From Nanobdellota archaeon (GTDB lineage: Archaea; Nanobdellota; Nanobdellia; Woesearchaeales; UBA12501): DNA of 7,872 bases. The DNA lies in the NCBI GenBank assembly GCA_018812465.1, contig JAHJCS010000142.1:1-7872 (forward strand), written 5' to 3'. Positions 5,365 to 7,872 of this stretch are shown here, piece after piece; the stretch's first letter is position 1; every line of letters begins with the position of its first letter. Made by a program: the position numbers and the translations under genes. The notes under the pieces were generated by a model, which was not told the DNA's origin, did no database searches, and saw nothing but the letters and a program-made list of their open reading frames with translations.

Positions 5365-6279
5365 ATGGGCCTCTTCCATAAGGACATAAATGAGAAGCTT
5401 GCAGAGCACTTGCAGAAGCTTAAGGACTCAGGCATGCTGCCTGATGACTGGGCATGGCACAGAGAGAAGATTCTTGAGCTTGAGAAGATTGATGAAAACC
5501 TGATTGGAGACATAAGAGAACTGCACAGCAACAGGGCATTCAGCATCATGATAAGCATGATCAAAGGAAAGGATCATCTGGATATGCTTCATTCTGAACT
5601 CAAGAGCATAATAAAACAGCATAGCCCGGACGCAAGCCTGCAGAAAGAGGAGGCTGAACAGGTCAACAGGATGGTAAAATCCATCACTGAGGATATAGGA
5701 AGGATAAATGATCTTATAGGTTTTGTCATGCCATACATGCATATAAGAGTGCCTGATTTTGAGAATAATAAAGCTCTGCTGTCATTCATGCTGAAGAGAT
5801 GGGATGAGGTAAGCACAATGATAAAAGAGCTTGAAACTAAAGAACAAAGATCAGGTTTGGGCGAGATGTTATGGAGCTTAAAAGGGATTATTGAAGAGGT
5901 ATGGGAGTTCTTAAGAAGGGATGCAGTAGGTATAATAAAAAGATGTGATAACAGTTACCTTTATAGTTATGGTTTTGAGTCTGTATCCTCCTTGATAAAC
6001 AGGGAAACATGGGATACAATCACTCACGGCCTGATCAGGCTTTCTGATGCTTCAGGACAGTCTCATGCCAACCCTGATACATTCTTCATATATATTATGA
6101 AAGGAAGGTTCAAAGACCTTCTTAATATCAACAACTGGAATATATTTGTAGAAGGGTCTGTCAGGATACTCAACAAATATCAGGGACACATCCAGCTGCT
6201 TGAGAGCAGGATTAACCTCAAGCCAGAGATCGACCTGGAGTTCAATGCTCTTCTGGAAGAAGTGCGCAATATCCATTAG
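5365..6279 (+). CDS. Hypothetical helical protein, 304 aa
   Basis: I do not recognise this family. The sequence is almost wholly alpha-helical by composition: heptad-like charged stretches at about 8-21, 32-56 and 95-117, then a more hydrophobic part at 115-130 that is too polar for a confident membrane segment, and amphipathic helices to the end. It has one Cys (C194), several Trp and no obvious catalytic motif, signal peptide or nucleotide-binding loop. The N-terminus is preceded by a clear box A, and the frame is intact over 915 nt, so a real gene is well supported. It is divergent from glmU across 74 nt with a shared inverted repeat, which may mean joint regulation. Its stop codon overlaps the stop of the convergent glycosylase gene. 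A scaffold or structural role is possible but not shown. Confidence 0.75.
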   Translation: MGLFHKDINEKLAEHLQKLKDSGMLPDDWAWHREKILELEKIDENLIGDIRELHSNRAFSIMISMIKGKDHLDMLHSELKSIIKQHSPDASLQKEEAEQVNRMVKSITEDIGRINDLIGFVMPYMHIRVPDFENNKALLSFMLKRWDEVSTMIKELETKEQRSGLGEMLWSLKGIIEEVWEFLRRDAVGIIKRCDNSYLYSYGFESVSSLINRETWDTITHGLIRLSDASGQSHANPDTFFIYIMKGRFKDLLNINNWNIFVEGSVRILNKYQGHIQLLESRINLKPEIDLEFNALLEEVRNIH

Positions 6280-6962
6280 GAAGCATTTCTGCATTGATTC
6301 TTAAGAATACATCCTCCACACTCAGCCTTTGTCCTGCAGTGCCTCTTCGCATGCTCTACAATCAATGCATGATACTCCTTGAACATCTCTATCTTTTTCT
6401 TTCCCCTGAATTCCTTCAGGTTTTCCATGAAGAATCCTTGTATCTTGTCATAGCTCGCATCCTTGTCAATCAGTCCAAGCCTTGAGAATATCCTTCTTGT
6501 GTAAGCATCAACAACAAAGTAAGGCTGGTCAAATGCATAAAGAAGTATTGAGTCTGCTGTCTCTGGGCCGATGCCTTTGACTTTAAGCAATTCTTCGCGG
6601 GCAGGTATAGTGCCTTCCTTAAGATGCATTGAGAAGTAATCTGCAATAATCTTTAGTCTCTCTGCCTTCTGCCTGAAGTATCCTGATGGTTTTATGAGCT
6701 CAGAGATCTTCCAGACAGTGGCTTTCCTGAGATTATCTCTATCCATCAGCTTTGCCCTGTTCAGATTCTCAATCGCTTTCTCGACATTTGTCCAGGAGGT
6801 GTTCTGGGTTAGAACAGCTCCGACAATTATCTCCCATCTGTCATGGGAATCAGAAGGAGGCCCGGAGTGATGCTTAGTCTGATTCCTTCCTTTAGAAAGA
6901 GGCCACCATCCTTGGGGGCCGTAGGCTTTGTGGAATATCTGATATATCTGTATTAATTCCAT
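6276..6962 (-). CDS. Endonuclease III-related HhH-GPD DNA glycosylase with Fe-S cluster
   Basis: The 228-aa product belongs to the endonuclease III-related branch that includes 3-methyladenine glycosylase MagIII: 'YGPQGWWPL' (14-22), 'IIVGAVLTQNTSWTNVEKAI' (45-64), 'IKPSGYFRQKAERLK' (90-104), the helix-hairpin-helix 'VKGIGPETADSILLYA' (128-143) and 'FVVDAYTRRI' (149-158) with the catalytic Asp152. Where endonuclease III has its lyase Lys in the hairpin, this protein has Glu134, so a monofunctional glycosylase that removes damaged bases is expected. C209, C215, C218 and C224 form a C-X5-C-X2-C-X5-C motif for a 4Fe-4S cluster, one residue shorter in the first gap than in classical endonuclease III. 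It follows trkH by 21 nt, with AGGAG seven bases before the ATG, so it is probably the second gene of that operon. Confidence 0.88.
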   Translation of the reverse strand: MELIQIYQIFHKAYGPQGWWPLSKGRNQTKHHSGPPSDSHDRWEIIVGAVLTQNTSWTNVEKAIENLNRAKLMDRDNLRKATVWKISELIKPSGYFRQKAERLKIIADYFSMHLKEGTIPAREELLKVKGIGPETADSILLYAFDQPYFVVDAYTRRIFSRLGLIDKDASYDKIQGFFMENLKEFRGKKKIEMFKEYHALIVEHAKRHCRTKAECGGCILKNQCRNAS

Positions 6963-6969
6963 TATACTG

Positions 6970-6974
6970 CTCCT
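6970..6974 (-). promoter_or_regulatory. Shine-Dalgarno for the glycosylase gene
   Basis: AGGAG lies on the minus strand with a 7-nt spacer before the ATG at 6962. The presence of a ribosome-binding site on this downstream gene contrasts with the leaderless first genes. An AT-rich box (6991-7000) lies about 33 nt upstream but at a poor distance for a leaderless start. Confidence 0.55.
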
Positions 6975-6983
6975 GAGGAATAA

Positions 6984-7871
6984 TCATCCTTTTATTATAT
7001 TCCGTATCAGCACAAGGAGAGGGAATATCTCAAGCCTGCCAAGAAGCATGGAAGCCATGAGCACGAGCTTTCCCAGCCAGTGCATTGACGCAAGCTCCAT
7101 TGTCTGCAACCCTACAGTTCCTAATGCAGATGTCATGTGGAATGAAGAATCAAAGAAAGTATATCCAAGAAGCATTAGTATCACAGTGCCTATGACAAGC
7201 AGGAATATATATGTTACAAAAAATATCTCTATAATAACAAGATTGCCTTCTGGCATCTCTTTCTTTCTTATATTGAGAGGTATGACAGATCCTGCAGGAG
7301 AAGCGAGCCTTTTCACCATCCAGGGTATTGATTTGACAAGGGAATATAATCTGAACACTTTTATTCCTCCTGAAGTGCTCGCGACTCCTCCTCCAATTAT
7401 CATGCCTGCCATCATCAGGAGTATGAGCAGCTGAGGAAGCGACGGTATGCTTGCGATTGAATAGCCTGTTGTTGTGAAAGAGGATATCAGCTGGAACACC
7501 ACAATCTTTGCATCGCTGAGAACTATTAGTCCAAGTCCTGCAGATGCTGCGATGATAACCAGGAATATATTCTTCTCATAAGTGAATAAGAACTCCTTGA
7601 ACTTCATCCTTATCAGCTTGTTGTGGGCAATGAATGATATTGATCCGAGAATCATGAGTGCGCTGATAACAACCAGCTGCATGTTGCTTGTGTAGAAATT
7701 ATCGCTCAGAGTGAATCCTCCTGTTGACAATGCTGTGAAAGACATGCCTATTGATTCATACAATGGCATTCCCAATAAATAAAGAAGAATCATCCCTGCA
7801 ATGGTATAAATGCTGTATACCAGCATAATGCTTGTTGTTGTCTTCCTGAGGCTTGGCTCAAGTGTCCCTGA
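6984..7871 (-). CDS. trkH: TrkH-family potassium uptake protein, C-terminal part (5' end outside window)
   Basis: The frame is open through the right edge, so the N-terminus is missing. At least 295 residues are visible. Counting from the internal Met at 7826, three of the four pore-loop repeats of the Trk/Ktr/HKT fold are present: 'LSTGGF' (33-38), 'FTTTGYS' (117-123) and 'GTVGLQ' (236-241), each with the selectivity-filter Gly. Also seen are 'GGGVASTSGGIKVFR' (145-159), typical of the region between the third and fourth repeats, and the C-terminal 'LLGRLEIFPLLVL' (261-273). Multiple hydrophobic helices mark an integral membrane protein that moves K+ into the cell, normally gated by a cytoplasmic TrkA/KtrA-type RCK subunit; none is seen in this window. 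The glycosylase gene follows by 21 nt on the same strand. Confidence 0.92.
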   Translation of the reverse strand, partial: SGTLEPSLRKTTTSIMLVYSIYTIAGMILLYLLGMPLYESIGMSFTALSTGGFTLSDNFYTSNMQLVVISALMILGSISFIAHNKLIRMKFKEFLFTYEKNIFLVIIAASAGLGLIVLSDAKIVVFQLISSFTTTGYSIASIPSLPQLLILLMMAGMIIGGGVASTSGGIKVFRLYSLVKSIPWMVKRLASPAGSVIPLNIRKKEMPEGNLVIIEIFFVTYIFLLVIGTVILMLLGYTFFDSSFHMTSALGTVGLQTMELASMHWLGKLVLMASMLLGRLEIFPLLVLIRNIIKG

Positions 7872-7872
7872 G

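Noticed and set aside
5169..5816. Minus-strand frames opposite the start of the 304-aa gene
   Set aside because: They overlap the divergent promoter and the coding strand of the 304-aa gene, show cysteine/serine-rich antisense composition, and have no box A or ribosome-binding site of their own.
7048..7434. Plus-strand 128-aa frame
   Set aside because: It is fully antisense to trkH, whose family motifs are clear, and has no promoter or recognisable domain.
1..7872. tRNA, rRNA, CRISPR array, insertion sequence or attachment site
   Set aside because: I looked for cloverleaf-like GTTCRANYC elements, regularly spaced repeats and transposase motifs by eye and saw none; the gaps between genes are too short to hold most of these.

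Overview
This window looks archaeal. Six of the nine complete protein genes start at an ATG that lies 25-29 nt downstream of the centre of a TTTATATA-like box A, which is the geometry of leaderless archaeal transcripts. The protein content agrees: an archaeal-type bifunctional GlmU, an endonuclease III-related glycosylase with an Fe-S cluster, and a TrkH-type potassium transporter. Base composition is moderately AT-rich and intergenic gaps are short. I infer a mesophilic archaeon, possibly of a small-genome (DPANN-like) lineage, but no rRNA or ribosomal protein is present to confirm this.

Layout. The left edge cuts a plus-strand gene, probably the C-terminal half of a radical SAM/SPASM-like protein (to 727). 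It converges on a cysteine-containing hypothetical gene on the minus strand (747-1142). The promoter of that gene is back to back with the promoter of a small membrane protein (1255-1521, plus), which is followed by a calcineurin-like phosphoesterase (1570-2121, plus) with its own box A. Converging on these is a two-gene minus-strand operon: a GHKL/HATPase-type ATP-binding protein (2421-3380) overlapping by ATGA with a STAS-like DUF4325-type protein (2134-2424). Further upstream on the minus strand is a second operon, glmU (4073-5290) and an HD-domain protein (3541-4083), overlapping by 11 nt. glmU is divergent from an unrecognised helical 304-aa protein (5365-6279, plus). The right end holds a minus-strand operon: trkH (cut by the right edge, stop at 6984) followed by a DNA glycosylase (6276-6962).

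How the genes fit together. GlmU makes nucleotide sugars for surface glycans, and the HD protein is probably a phosphohydrolase co-produced with it. The ATPase/STAS-like pair resembles, in domain content, the kinase/antagonist halves of bacterial partner-switching systems, but archaea have no sigma factors, so its target is unknown.

The most unusual content is regulatory. The promoter of the ATPase/STAS-like operon carries three copies of TACCGGGAWT, two direct and one inverted, one of them between box A and the start codon. The glmU/304-aa divergent promoter carries a perfect 9-nt inverted repeat with one arm just downstream of each box A. No tRNA, rRNA, CRISPR array or insertion sequence was seen.
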